From contig NC_086031.1 in NCBI RefSeq assembly GCF_036323735.1, forward strand, positions 43,324,225 to 43,388,224: DNA of 64,000 bases. The letters run 5' to 3'. The position numbers and the translations under genes are program-made. This document shows, piece after piece, positions 21,683 to 32,560 of the stretch. Source of the stretch: Rattus norvegicus (taxonomy: Eukaryota; Chordata; Mammalia; Rodentia; Muridae). The notes beneath the pieces were generated by a model, which worked only from the letters and a program-made list of their open reading frames with translations, was not told the DNA's origin and made no database searches. The stretch's first letter is position 1, and every line of letters begins with the position of its first letter.

Positions 21683-21776
21683 TTTTTTTTTTTTTTTTTT
21701 CCGGAGCTGGGGACCGAACTCAGGGCCTTGCGCTTGCTAGGCAAGCGCTCTACCACTGAGCTAACTCCCCAACCCC
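21683..21776 (-). mobile_element. ID SINE (rat BC1-type)
   Basis: An 18-nt oligo-T (reversed A-tail) is followed by ccggagctggggaccgaact, gcgcttgctaggcaagcgct and ctaactccccaacccc. This is the tRNA-Ala-derived ID monomer, with Pol III A-box and B-box regions still recognisable. The duplication tgcatgaccc(c)ttc flanks it (about 21670-21682 and 21777-21790), differing by one C. It sits inside the older LTR element. Confidence 0.97.
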
Positions 21777-22232
21777 TGCATGACCCCTTCATTCCTGGGC
21801 CATCAACTGCAACTGAGGCTGCACCTTCAACAATGGCCTTCCATGGCCTCTCACAGTGCCAGACCTCAGCTGCTCTTCATGACCCCTTCGTGCTTTCAAA
21901 ACCAGTACCACCTGGGTGATTTTTACAGATTACCAAATATAGCTACAGCTCGAGGTTACAAGTTTGGGTATCTCTGGAGCACAGTTTGTTTCTTCTCTCA
22001 GAAGATTTCACCTCAGTGATGCTGGTCTCTTCTTAATCCTCTTAAGTTTTTAGCTCCAGCTGACCAGCATCAATTCTCTCAGTGGTTACTTCTGTTCTGG
22101 ACACTAAAGACAGAGCCACATGGCCAAAGCTGCTGAGTTCTTCTGCTTTCTGTGGCTGGAACATGATCCTCCTTAATACCAATTTTCTATTTTCCAACTG
22201 CTCACTCCCTAAACTTAGCTTCCCTGAAACTC

Positions 22233-22430
22233 GCTCCTTAGACTGACTTTGAACTCAGAGATCTACATGCCAGCCTCCTAAGCACTGGGATTAAAGCTGT
22301 GGCCCACCTAGTCTGAATTTAAGTTTTTCTTCACCTAGAACTTGCTCTGTTCTAGGCTGGCCTTGAACTCAGAGATCAGCTTCTCTTTGTCTTCTGATAT
22401 TAAAGGTTAGTACTACTTACCATGCCTGGA
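22233..22430 (-). repeat. Two B1-like segments inside the LTR element
   Basis: Reversed B1-type blocks occur twice: ctttgaactcagagatctac with aagcactgggattaaagc, and ggctggccttgaactcagag with tgatattaaaggt. They form part of the internal region and may be as old as the family itself. Confidence 0.6.
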
Positions 22431-22948
22431 CCTAAATTTAGCTGTGTGGGATGTCGCCCCAAGGTCCGTACCCTCTTAATTCAATTTAAGATCCTTGAAT
22501 ACAGGATTCAGCTCCATTTTACTTCCTGTGCCCCTTTCATGCTCAAACCATATATCTTATGCTTTCCCTTTCTCAGCTTGCTATGCTTGTTTAAAATGCT
22601 CTTCATGAGACTTAACCAGAGAACAAAGTTTATGATGTGTGTTTCTGAGAATTCCTTTGTCAGTGCAATTAATCTGAGTCTCTGCACCTGAGCCTCAGGG
22701 AAACTCTTCAAACAAGGGCAAAAAGAAGCCACATTCTTCACCAAAATACCACAAAAACAGGATCTAGGCCACAGGTTGAAATTCTTCACTGACAGGCCTT
22801 GGGCCAGGGCATACCCAAATCACTCTCAGTTATGAAATCTTCCATATTTCTACTAGGATAACCCATTAAGCCCCATTTAAAGCATTCCACTGCTTTCCAA
22901 ATCCAAATTCTTTCAAACAAAAGAATGGTCAGGCCTATCACAGCAGTA

Positions 22949-22966
22949 CCCCAGTCCCTGGTACCA
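22949..22966 (-). other. tRNA primer-binding-site-like sequence
   Basis: Read on the minus strand, about 5 bases after the 5' LTR, comes tggtaccagggactgggg. It begins TGG, as sites pairing with a tRNA CCA end do. From memory it closely resembles the complement of the tRNA-Leu(UAA) 3' end (10 contiguous matching bases, then one extra base). tRNA-Leu priming would suggest ERV-L affinity. This remains inference. Confidence 0.5.
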
Positions 22967-22971
22967 ACTTC

Positions 22972-23273
22972 TATCTTAGGGTTTTATTGCTGTGAACGGA
23001 CACCATGACCAAGGCAAGTCTTATAAGGACAACATTGAATTGGGGCTGGCTTACAGGTTCAGAGGTTCAGTCCATTATCATCAAGGCAGGGGCATGGCAG
23101 TGTCCAGGCAGGCATGGTGCAGGCAGAGCTGAGAGTTCTACAGATGAAGATCTGAAGGCTGCTAGTACAATACTGAATTCCAGGCAGCTAAAGCACAGTA
23201 ACACACCCACTCCAACAAGGCCACACCTCCAAATAAGGTCACTCCTCAGGCCAAGCATATACAAACCATGACA
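22972..23273 (-). repeat. LTR, 5' copy of the minus-strand element
   Basis: About 302 bp, direct repeat of 20695-21021. It shares tgtgaacggacaccatga, tccattatcatcaagg, gagctgagagttctaca and aaaccatgaca. The two LTRs differ at many positions and by an indel, so the insertion is old. Confidence 0.88.
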
Positions 23274-24323
23274 CCACTCACTTTTTATTTTTGCAAGTCC
23301 TGATGCCTATCATCTGCTCCATGAGTGAAAGGCAAATGTCTGATTTTGGTAGTGAGATGATGGATGATCTGAAAAGAGCAAACAGGATGGTATAGGAATT
23401 CAGAGATTATCTGTTGAAGGCACATGCTGTTCCACTAAGTGCAGAGGATTTATGCAGGGCTCAGCATTGCTGTGGTTTGGGGATGGAGGTAGCAAAGGGG
23501 CACTTGGAACCATAAATCATTACTGAAAATGAGAGAGAAACAGAGACACAGGGAGAGAGACAAAGAGATAGAAAGAGTCATAGACATAAAGACTGGCACC
23601 ATTTTGGCAGGGGATCATGCGGAGTAGAATTTTCTGGAATCTATCTTTGCCCCCAGAGAAAAGAACAGAGGGTGAGCCTGAGGTCAGGGGCCAGAGCTGC
23701 TGTGCAAGTTATTTGGTCCCCATGCCCCCATCACTGTCTCTTTAAAAAATATTCAGTCAATGAGTGGTATTCATGCTGCTTGTGGATCTCCATGAACGGC
23801 CTCTCTATCAGTTCCCTATGGTGCACAACAGCTAGGAATTTAACTAGCATTTCCTCAAGAGAACTCACCAAATATTGGTTATTTATGGTGAAAGTGTTGA
23901 GTGTAGGTCATACAGACCCAGGGACACAGAGGGCTGCAATGTGTGTCATAGGTGGTAAAGTGGAGCCTCACCTTATCACCAGTCATCAGGCCCTGTGGCA
24001 CTCCAAGCCTTTCCTCTGTTGCTTCACTGGCATTTTATACAGAAAACAGTATCATTCAGAAGTCATGCTTCCAATTGCATGCTAAACTCTTCAGGACAAA
24101 ACCAAAGTAATAAAATGGGGGTTTTAGAAATCACAGTTTTAGTCCAGATTCCTTGTGAGACCCATAACTGTCTTTCTTCTTGGGCTGCCTTTTTATTCCC
24201 CCCATTCTGCATTAGTACCATGGTTTCTATATTGTTGAAATGGCTGACACAGGTTTTTTTTTGTAATATAAGATATTAAAGGGCTTAGGTCATTGAAAAG
24301 ACATTATTTATTTCTTAGGCTTC
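23274..24323. other. Unique non-coding sequence
   Basis: No gene recognised over about 1 kb. A short GA-rich patch lies at 23531-23577. The frame at 23672-24085 (+, 137 codons) resembles no protein family I know and starts in no recognisable exon context. Confidence 0.5.
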
Positions 24324-24700
24324 TGTATTGGTTGGTATTATGTCAACTTCATAAAACCTAGACCTAACTGGGAAGTAGGCATCTTAATTGAGAAAATGCT
24401 TCTATAAGACTTGCCCGTAGGAAGTCTGTAGGGGCATTGTCTTGATAAATGATCCCTGTGTGGTGCCATCCTAGGCAGGTACTTCTGAGTTGTATAAGAA
24501 AGGCAGAGCAAGCCAGTAAGCAGACGTCCTCCATAGCCTCTGCTTGTGTTCCAGTCTCCACAGTTTTTCCCTTGAATTCCCCACTTTCCTCAGTGATGAA
24601 GTACAACTTGAGAGTTATAAACTGACACACATCCTTTCCTCCCCAGTTGCTTTTGGTCATAGTGTTCTATCCCAACAATGGAGCATCTATTTAATAAAGG
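24324..24700 (+). mobile_element. LTR related to the 17.2-kb solo LTR
   Basis: tgtattggttggtattatgt, tgtcaacttcat, ttaattgagaaaatgct, ttgtataagaaaggcagagc and gttgcttttggtcatagtg follow the same order as the plus-strand rodent LTRs at 17.2 and 54.0 kb. The 3' end is too diverged to place the duplication. Confidence 0.75.
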
Positions 24701-25284
24701 TTCACTCTTTGATTTTGTGTTTTGTAAAAGATGTGAAAGGAAGAAAATATAAAATAAAACCAGCATCTAAGCGTTTGAGCAATTGATTCTTTCTAAGAGG
24801 GATTATGATAATACAAAATGCAAGTTAATTTTAATAAACACACCTTAATTTAATAAGTATATACTTTCAATATGTCTTATTTAGCAAATATACCTTAAAC
24901 ATTGTCTTTTCTGTCTGGTAGTACTTAGTTCTGATCTTGACAGACATTAAATGCAAGACACATTTTATTCTTAGTATGAAACCTTGTCATCATAGTGAAA
25001 TGTGTGTTAATGTTCCCCATTGGTAGTGCTATGAAGTCCAATTCATAGGCAAGTTACAGTCACATCTATTGACTCTGGGCAGGCATAAAATATGGCATAT
25101 ACAGGATTTTTAAGCCGCACATCTAAGAGGACAAATTAGTCTATTTTTTTTTATTTCTTTTCACTAGCATGCCAACCTTGGTTTTCACAACACCATCCAG
25201 CCTAGCTGCAGCAGATGTGACCTCTGTTGGTGGAAGGGTAACCTCAGCACGCCTCCTTGACTATTATTTAATTCTAGATTCTTT
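24701..25284. other. AT-rich unique sequence
   Basis: No feature recognised. The stretch 24780-24900 is strongly AT-rich. Confidence 0.5.
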
Positions 25285-25560
25285 GGGGCTAGGTAGGAGG
25301 TAGCTCAGTGGGTAAGTTCTTGCTGCATAAACATAATGACTGGAACGCAACTCCCAGCATCCATGTCAAAAGCCAGATGTGCTGGGACTTGTCTGTAATT
25401 CCAGCACAGGGATGGCAGGGGTAGGAGGTCCTGGGGACTTGCTGGTCTAGATGCATTGTAAGCTCTAGGTTCAGAGAACTTCATTAAAGAATAAGGTGAA
25501 AAGTAGTTGTGTTCACATAATAGTGGCCTCTTGCACACACACACCCACCCACCCACACAC
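25285..25560 (+). mobile_element. RSINE1 SINE
   Basis: Head ggggctaggtaggaggtagc with cagtgggtaagttcttgctg, middle tgtaattccagcacagggat, and a CA-rich end at 25532-25560. The tRNA-like plus B1-like order is clear. Confidence 0.82.
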
Positions 25561-25635
25561 ATACACTACATGTACTTATGTATATGTATGTATATGTATG
25601 CATATGTGTGTGTTTGTGTTTGTGTTCCTGTGTGT
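25561..25635. repeat. Mixed TATG/TGTT alternating tract
   Basis: TATGTATG, GTATATG and TGTGTTTG-type repeats continue the tail of the RSINE1 element. Confidence 0.75.
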
Positions 25636-26852
25636 ATCCAGATATTTTTCCTATCTCTTTTCTCCGGATGAAACCTACTTGGGGTCTGGCCCTCGGGGGT
25701 CTGCCTTGGTTCAAGATGGAAACCCCTATGTGTATTTGCCAACTTTGGGCATTATCAAGCCATCTTAATTCCAGCTTCAGTAGAACATTACAGTTTCTTC
25801 CTGCAGTGTCTTTATTAGGGGCAGCTTTTTCTCACTACGGAGGGCCTTTCAAATCTGCTGTCCCTCTGTGTGTTACATTATAACCCTGCCTCTGCTCCTC
25901 CGGCTGTGTAGAAAGCTTCATGAGACAGACCAGGCTCTGTGGAGCTGCTGCTGCCGTGGCTGTCCTACCCTTCCTTCTCGCTGCAAGTGCACAGTGATAT
26001 GCAGGGTTAGGGAACACTTACCGTACCTGAAGTCTCCAGAACGAGAAGGATTGAGTATCTAGGAGTTCTAATTGTTCCCTACTACTTCTTGCTTAGAAAC
26101 TTGGACTGTTCTAACTGATCTCTCTTTAGATGTCTGTGTTCTGTTTGCAGTACAGTATAAAAGGCCAGTTTGTAAACTGAATAACTAAACTGGAGAGTTC
26201 TGTTTTCAGATTCTCTCGAATGTCCCCTTGAGATACAGTCAGTTCAGCAGAGGACCTCGGGGTTGGGGATGAAGATCTTAGGATCTCAGTCAAGAAATTA
26301 AATGAAACTGGAGTGGTGGCATCTCAGTCAGTTTCCAATCTATTTTATAAACCTTATTGTGTAACTCCTAGGAGCCTGCTTTCTTACCCCTCAAAGAGGA
26401 ATTCCAAAGTCCTGCTTGTATAGCTTTTATTAAGTTTCAATATGATAGATTAGCCCAGTGACCAGTCAGAAAGCTTAGTGTTTTCTCTTCCATGTGTTCC
26501 TGTTCCCTAACAGCTTAGAAATCACAAAAATATAACTGAAGTCAATACATTGGACCTAATGAAATCAGAAAACCAACTCAAGGCTGTAATGCAAAGTATT
26601 ATCCAAACAATCATGCTGAGGCAAAGCCATTAAAGAGCCGTCCGGGGTGATTATAGAAGCCACAGCTATGAGGTGTAGAGACTCAGTGCTGACCAGAAGA
26701 AATGAGAACGCACATGCGTGTGTTTCAGTGGGCAGCACATGTATGTGCAGTGTGCAGAAGTTATCAGTGTTGACATTAATGTATATCTACCTTGACCTGT
26801 ACTTGTTATCTTTGGTTTATATTTATTATTTTGAGATATCAATTTTGTTTTT

Positions 26853-26855
<3 letters not shown>
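25636..26855. other. Unique non-coding sequence
   Basis: No gene recognised. Frames at 25496-25883 are partly translations of the adjacent simple repeat. Confidence 0.5.

Positions 26856-26899
<44 letters not shown>
26856..26899. repeat. (GT)22 microsatellite
   Basis: Perfect GT run of 44 bp, probably the tail of the reversed SINE that follows. Confidence 0.98.
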
Positions 26900-26901
<2 letters not shown>

Positions 26902-27115
26902 ATGTGTGCAGGTGCCATGGGAGATTTAGGAGAGAGTTTCAGATCTCTTGGAACTAAGTTACAGGTAGCTATGAGCTGCCATGTGTGTGCGTGCGTGCGT
27001 GCGTGCGTGCCTGCGTGCGTGCGTGCGTGCGTGCCTGCGTGCGTGCCTGTGTGAACTGAACTTGGCTTTTTTGTAAGAACAGACAGTACCCTTAAACTCT
27101 GAATTGTCTCTCCCG
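26900..27115 (-). mobile_element. B3/B3A-type SINE interrupted by a GTGC expansion
   Basis: Reversed SINE blocks occur on both sides of a tetranucleotide array. To the left are ttcagatctcttggaacta and acaggtagctatgagctgcc; to the right are gtgaactgaacttggc and gtaagaacagacagtaccct. In a normal copy the two parts are joined by a short CATGTGGGTGCTGGGA-like stretch, which here has grown into the array. Confidence 0.65.
26979..27052. repeat. (GTGC)n microsatellite with CTGC variants
   Basis: About 18 tetranucleotide units, GTGC with three CTGC-type variants. It is alternating purine-pyrimidine except at the variants and unusually CpG-rich for this window. It creates the Cys/Val/Ala-rich frame that ends at 27054. 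Confidence 0.95.
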
Positions 27116-27554
27116 CTCCTTCATCTCTCTCTCTCGCTCTCTCTCTCTCCTCCCTCTTTCCATCCTCCCTTCATCACCTCCTTATCTGTAGACACATATG
27201 CTTATATAGTTTCCAAACTATATAAGCCATTTGTACCCAAGAATATATAAAAATTCCTAGTTGTTCCTAAAATATTTTTTCACTGCCATTTATGCCAACT
27301 GGCTTCTGGAGGAGGACCACACATTATTTTCATTTCTTTTGCTATGTATTTACTTTAACTAAGAACTGCTTATTTTTGAAATGCCATTGGTTTGTTGACT
27401 AGTCTTGTCCAGGTGTCTTGCCTGTATTCTTGTTTTTTTGAGATGTTGTGTTTTCCTCTTCCAAATTGTGCCTCCCTCAATGCTTTTCAACAAATATTTT
27501 ATGCTTGGATGATTTTTTCCATTTTTTTCCATTATAAATTCTGGTGTGTGTATG
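27116..27554. other. Non-coding interval with a short CT tract
   Basis: 27125-27150 is CT-rich. The rest is AT-rich unique DNA without a recognised feature. Confidence 0.5.
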
Positions 27555-27665
27555 TATGTGTTCATATGTATGTATGTATGCATGTCTGTGAGGTGCATTT
27601 GTACATGTGTGTATTGTGTTTTCATATATTGCATGTGTATATCCACATATATGTGTATGCATACT
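27545..27665. repeat. Degenerate TGTA/TGTG tract
   Basis: Interrupted TGTATG, ATGTATG and TGTGTA repeats. The overlapping open frames are translations of this tract. Confidence 0.8.
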
Positions 27666-27810
27666 TGTGTGGACTAGTCTTTAAGAAGAAAATATTAGAA
27701 AATATTAGTTCTTTGAGAATTCAATATAGTGTATTTGATCATATTCATTTCTCTCCCATGGTTCTTCCCAGACACTCCTTTTCCTGTTTACCTAACTGTT
27801 TTTTGAGACA

Positions 27811-27959
27811 CTTCTCTTCTCTCCTCTCCCCTCCTCTCCCCTCCCCTCCCCTCCCCTCCTCTCCTCTCCTCTCCTCTCCTCTCCTCTCCTCTCCTCTCCT
27901 CTCCTCTCCTTTCTTCTCCTCTTCTCTTCTCCTCTCCCTCTCTCCCCCCCTCTCCTTTC
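27811..27959. repeat. (CTCCT)n / (CTCCC)n array, 149-nt homopyrimidine
   Basis: Every base from 27811 to 27959 is C or T. The core is a CTCCT pentamer array with CTCCC variants at its left. The purine strand is the minus strand. It produces the Ser/Pro/Leu-rich tail of the frame ending at 27979. Confidence 0.96.
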
Positions 27960-28069
27960 ACCTGAAGCTCATCAAGTGAGAGAGATTGTTTGGCCAGTGA
28001 TCTCTAGGGACCCACCTGACTCTACCTCTCACGTGGGATTTAGACACACTTTATCCTGCCTGGTCATTT

Positions 28070-28147
28070 AATATAGCTTTTGAAGATCAAACTCAGGTCC
28101 TCGAGCTTGTGTGGAAGAATTTTCCTGACTGAGAAGTCTCTCTAGCC
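28070..28147 (-). mobile_element. B2/B3-type SINE fragment
   Basis: Reversed head: gatcaaactcaggtcctcga, then tgactgagaagtctctctagcc. Only the tRNA-like end is visible. Confidence 0.6.
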
Positions 28148-28549
28148 TGACATACAGTTTTCTTGTGTTGAGTTAAAATTGATGCCTGGATTGGTGTGAA
28201 CACTAACACTTCCCTTGGCTACTCACACCCATTTCTTTTCTGCCCAGAAAGTCATGACATCACATGCATTAAAAACTTCTTGCCAACCATGACCTGATGG
28301 TTTTAGCTCATGTCTAAACAGGCGAAACTAGTTAAAATGGAAAACAATGGCTAAGTACATAGCAGAGTAGATTTGGGCATGATGCATTGTAGACCGGGAC
28401 TTCCTCAGCTGTCTGTTTAGTTGAGAGGCATCCAGATTTTAGAAGAATTGTCTCTGTTAGGCCCACATTGAATTGCCACAAATATAAAATAACTGAAGTT
28501 AAAATTATAAAGAAATAATCAGATAACTTTTTAATTGAAAGTAGATTTT
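28148..28549. other. Unique non-coding sequence
   Basis: Nothing recognised. Confidence 0.5.
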
Positions 28550-29475
28550 CTCACATCCAATACATTCTGACTAGTTTTTCCTCTCTCCACTCCTCCTAGT
28601 TCTCCTCACCTACCCTCTCCCTCAGATTCATGTCCAGTTTCCCTTCAGAAAAAAGTAGGCCTCCAAGAGTCAACAATCAATCATAACAAACAAGGTATAG
28701 TAAGATTAGGCATAAACGGCATATCAAGGTTGAATAAGGCAACGAAATAGGAAGGAAGGGTCCCAAGAGCAGACAAAAGTGGCAGAAAGAGCCCCCACTC
28801 CCCCTGTTAGGATTCCCATAGAAACATCAAGCTTCACAACCATGACATAAATGCAAAGGACCTAGTATAGACCCGTGCATGCACAGTGCTTGCTGCTTCA
28901 GTGTCTGTGAGGCCATATGAGCCCTGCCTAGTTGACTCAGTGGGCTGTGTCCTCCTGATGTTCTCCATCTCCTCTAACTCCTGCAATACTTCTGCTCCAT
29001 GGGATATATACGTCTCCATGTGGAGGGACAGGATGGACATCTTCAATCTGAACTGTCAGCATCACGTCTAGTTGTGGGTCTTGGAAGCTGTTCAGATATG
29101 TTGCTAAATTAAGCCTCTCTGATATAGATAGATATATCTAATAGATAAGGCATTGGTTTATGAATGTAGCACAATATCATTAAAAATCATTTCAATGGTG
29201 TTTTTTGCCTCTCTTGTTTGGTTTTACCCTGTCTCGGGGTCACCCAGTCTTCCTGGTCATCCAGGCAGTCTAGGGCATGGGCTGCTTCTCATGGCATGGG
29301 CCTTAAGGTAAAGCAGACATTGACTGCCAACTCCCCTAAGTTTTGTGCTCCCATTACCCCTGCACATCTTATAGGCAGGACAGATTATAGGTTTTGTGAC
29401 TAGATTGGTATTCAGGTCTTTCTGTAGCCTGTAGACTACCTTCCTGGATCAAAGAGCAGAAAGGTAATTTTTAGC
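28550..29475 (-). mobile_element. Old rodent LINE-1 (Lx8-like) 3' UTR
   Basis: A long, diverged reversed L1 3' UTR. Landmarks in order are cagtttcccttcagaaaa, aggcctccaagagtcaacaa, caaggttgaataaggcaacg, gtcccaagagcaga, gaggccatatgagccctgcc, tctgtagcctgtagacta and atcaaagagcagaaa. No coding part remains. The frames at 28834-29071 are not genes. Confidence 0.82.
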
Positions 29476-30824
29476 ATAAACTACAGTGAGAGTTTATATG
29501 TAGGATGTCTATATGGGGGAACAACATTTTGAAATGAAAAAATTAGTAGTTCTCTGTTATTAAATATATGGACGTTCCCCAAAAGAGAAATTAAAGGAGC
29601 TTTAAAAATGATTTAGGGTGACCTTTTCTTCAAGGAAGTCTTGGGTTAGAGTATTTCCCTTTTTCTATGTATTTCTATTTTCTTTCATCAGCACCCTATG
29701 TGTAAACTTTTCTGTTTTCCGGGAGTAAATTGCCCTGTCCTCTGGTTCAGTGACTATTTCTGGGGTTTCTAGTGAGACTCCATGTTTCTGGATTCTTTAG
29801 TGGTTCCAATGTCTGTCTTTGTTTGGAAGAAGTGGCTTTGTAAAATATCTTTCTATCTTCCCACATCACTAGATTCCAAGTCCCCTGGGGATTAGTTCGG
29901 AGTTTTCCTTGACAAGTATAAAGACTTGTGATTTTATGGTATGCTTGATAGATTGTTTCTCTACTTCTTCCCTTTGTCTTGTCTACATCTAGGCACCTTC
30001 TATACATAACATGACCATGAGACTTGTTTTGGATAATAGAAAAGGTAATTACAGGTGCTTCTTCCAAACAGAAATTTTAAGAGTCATGTGGGAATACAGC
30101 CATTATTTTCTCATAGCCCCAAAGTGGCCAAGTTGTATCCAGCATTTTGACAATGTGACATAATCTTGTCATCTACAAAGTTCATGTTGGAGAATGGCAT
30201 GATGGAATTACAAAAAATAACCTATAAAAATATGTCCTAATGCCTTAAGTATGTTTACAATTTTGTGCTGACACACGCTCATAGCTACACACTTCCTTGG
30301 TTCTCATGTCTATGATGAATACTTATAATGCATGTATGAACATATGGTTGAGAGCCACTGTGCCTTTATATGAATGTACTATACTTTAGGCTAAACTGAC
30401 TGCTAAAGAGAAGAATAGAGAGTGTGGCTGTAGGAGAAACCTGTGCGAAAGCTAAAGAAGAGGTACAGCTGAGAAACTTAAGTTGGTGACCCATTTTGCA
30501 TTGATAACTTGAAGGCTCCTGAATTGATATTCCAGCTCTGGGATGATGACACAGAAAAGAATGGGCATGGAGTTAACACAGGAGCCAGCTATACCACTCC
30601 TGAGTATTTCCCAAAGGGCTCCAATTAAACACACCACAGAGAACCTCGGACATCCACATTTGCAATAACACTACACTATACACTGGGTATACACTATGTG
30701 CTGCGAGTTATGGAGCACAACACAGGAATGAAAGGAAACATAGTACATACAGTGCTTTATTATTATTATTTGATGTGTTTTTTTAGCCATAAGAACAACA
30801 AATGCATGTTATTTAGAGAAAAAA
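29476..30824. other. Unique or unrecognised non-coding sequence
   Basis: No gene is recognised. The minus-strand frame 29747-30067 (106 codons) has no known domain. The region may contain a decayed LTR or L1 segment that I cannot name. Confidence 0.45.
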
Positions 30825-31079
30825 AGCATGCCACTAGAGATCATTATATTACATGAATTAAAACGGCCTCTGAAAGACAAATACGTTTTCTCCCTCATTT
30901 GTGGGTCCTGATACCATAGATACATGGTATCATGTCTGCACCGATGATGGGAGAGTAGAAGTATGAATGTCCAGAGAACAAAGGGAGCTAATGGGAAAGG
31001 GAGAAGAGGAATGGCAGGGAAGAAGATTCATGGTAACACACGCAAAGTCCACAACTATGTTCACTACAATGACCCATGG
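30825..31079 (+). mobile_element. Old LINE-1 3' end fragment
   Basis: agagatcattatattacatg, ctgaaagacaaatacg, ctccctcatttgtgg and tgtccagagaacaaaggg follow the order of the end of ORF2 and start of the 3' UTR in old rodent L1s. It is strongly decayed. A B3 SINE follows directly. Confidence 0.6.
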
Positions 31080-31205
31080 GATTACCAGGTAGCTCAGTGT
31101 GCAAATGCACTTGCAATCAAGCTTGGTGACCTGAGTTTCATTCCTGGGACCCAGATGGCAGGAGGGAACCAACTCCAAAATACATGTAAATAAATATAAC
31201 AAAAA
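31080..31205 (+). mobile_element. B3 SINE fragment
   Basis: aggtagctcagtgtgcaaat, ggtgacctgagtttcattcc, gacccagatggcaggaggg and an AAATAAATAT tail. The middle is deleted. Confidence 0.75.
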
Positions 31206-32324
31206 TCCTCTATTATTAATAAGTAGTGTGAGATTACACTAGGGATAGCATACAAAGCTACCACTAAGAGTCCCCATTGTTTACCAGCAGGGGAGAGACT
31301 TGGAGACTTGTACTGATTGTAGCCAGAGTCTACTTGATGTTAATAGTAGCTGTCTGACAGAACAATTAACTGAAAACGAGCTGGGATTTTCTAATTATTT
31401 TTCTTTTGGGTATGCAATTTGAGATAGTTATTCAAATTACAATGTCACAGTGTGAAATAACGCAATCTGTTGCTTTTATAGTCACACAAATTAATTTTTA
31501 AATGAAATATAAATGTCAGATGATGTATGTCTTACTTAGCTTAGGAAAAAAAATCCCATGTATTTGATATACATACATATTTTTTCCCCTTAGGAAAAAA
31601 GCATGCTTAGAATGAAGTGTGTGAGATATCCGTTAGAGGGGAAGCCATTCTCTCCTCAATTCAAATTAATTTCTCAGAAGTGAAGCTGGCTAAATGCTCC
31701 TGTTTAAGTGTGTGGCTTAATTACAAACCTCAGGCCTCTTAAGTTGCATGACTTAAGAGTCAGCATCAGAGCCCACACAGCATGCCCCGAGTTAGCCATC
31801 TTACCTACTCTGGCGTTCAGGTCATTCCTGAACATATGGGCAATTACAGTGAAAGAAAGAGTTAGGAGCATGTTCCCTCTCACCTCAGCTGGTGGGATGA
31901 AACTAGTCTTTAAAACAATGTGATTTCCCATGATCCTTTTGTCTGCATTAGAAATTTCCAGAGGTAGTCCTCTCTTTCTTATTATTTTTTCACCCTGTTG
32001 TTCAGGCAATCAAGAAATGCAGCTGAGGGTCTATAACTCATAATTGAAATTTAGCTTTAGATTAACTTCATTAGCATGTGGTTGATTAGGACGTATGTGT
32101 TTATTAAATGAAATGACCTCCAGATTTGCATATTCAGTACAAAATCAGGTTCTTGGAGGTGTAACTATATTTAAAAACCACTTTTTAAAGGGATATTATT
32201 GCCAAGATAGAATAATTAAAATTATAGCCATTTGGTTTTAAAACTTTTCAAGACTGCTTCCAGGTCATTTCTTTCTACACTTCAGTCTTCAGCAAAAGGT
32301 ATCTTTTTTCCCAATTTTTTAATC
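31206..32324. promoter_or_regulatory. Candidate conserved non-coding (enhancer-like) interval
   Basis: More than 1 kb lacks recognisable repeats and is rich in compact AT motifs: taattaac-, ttaattac- and ttaatt-type homeodomain sites around 31370-31740, and an intact octamer ATTTGCAT at 32124-32131. This is how many developmental conserved elements look, but composition alone cannot prove conservation. The frames at 31704-32009 are on opposite strands and look random. Confidence 0.25.
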
Positions 32325-32560
32325 AAAATAGAATTATATCACTTTCCCCCAGCCTTTTCCAGCTACCCTCTCTCCAAGCCCCTTAAAGCCACACCACTCA
32401 CAAATTGATAGCCTCTTTGTCTTTGATGAATATCATTATATACATATATCTACATATGTAGGCATGTGTATGCATAACTATTAAATAAAGCTTGTCCAAT
32501 CCATTTCTGTTGTTTGTGTGCTTACCTTTTATTCCTATCACAGTTACAGGTCAACTTGCA
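32325..32560 (-). mobile_element. Old LINE-1 3' UTR fragment (Lx9-like)
   Basis: aaaatagaattatatcactt, a C-rich stretch, agcctctttgtctttgatga and ttgtccaatccatttctgtt resemble the reversed 3' end of old rodent L1s. Confidence 0.6.

Larger units (their letters stand above)
20695..23273 (-). mobile_element. LTR retrotransposon-like element without genes (LTR-internal-LTR)
   Basis: Two direct LTR copies (20695-21021 and 22972-23273) flank 1.95 kb. The sense strand is minus: the LTRs then begin TGTCATGG and the right-hand copy is the 5' LTR. A tRNA-like primer site lies just inside the 5' LTR, and a purine-rich stretch just inside the 3' LTR. No gag, pro, pol or env frame can be found, and the internal part even carries B1-like pieces (22233-22430). 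It is therefore a non-autonomous element that would have depended on proteins supplied elsewhere. Its general type resembles rodent repeats known from mouse, but I do not assign a name. Confidence 0.8.

Noticed and set aside
21683..21776. tRNA-like gene on the minus strand
   Set aside because: The tRNA-Ala-like part with A- and B-box is the head of an ID SINE with an A-tail and a target duplication. It is not a functional tRNA gene. The same applies to 38922-39012 and 45090-45190.
23672..24085. 137-codon plus-strand frame
   Set aside because: No recognisable protein features; not unusual by chance in 64 kb over six frames.
27392..27979. 195-codon frame with a Ser/Pro/Leu-rich tail, the longest in the window
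   Set aside because: Its second half is the translation of the CTCCT array, and the first half includes the TGTA tract. Not a gene.
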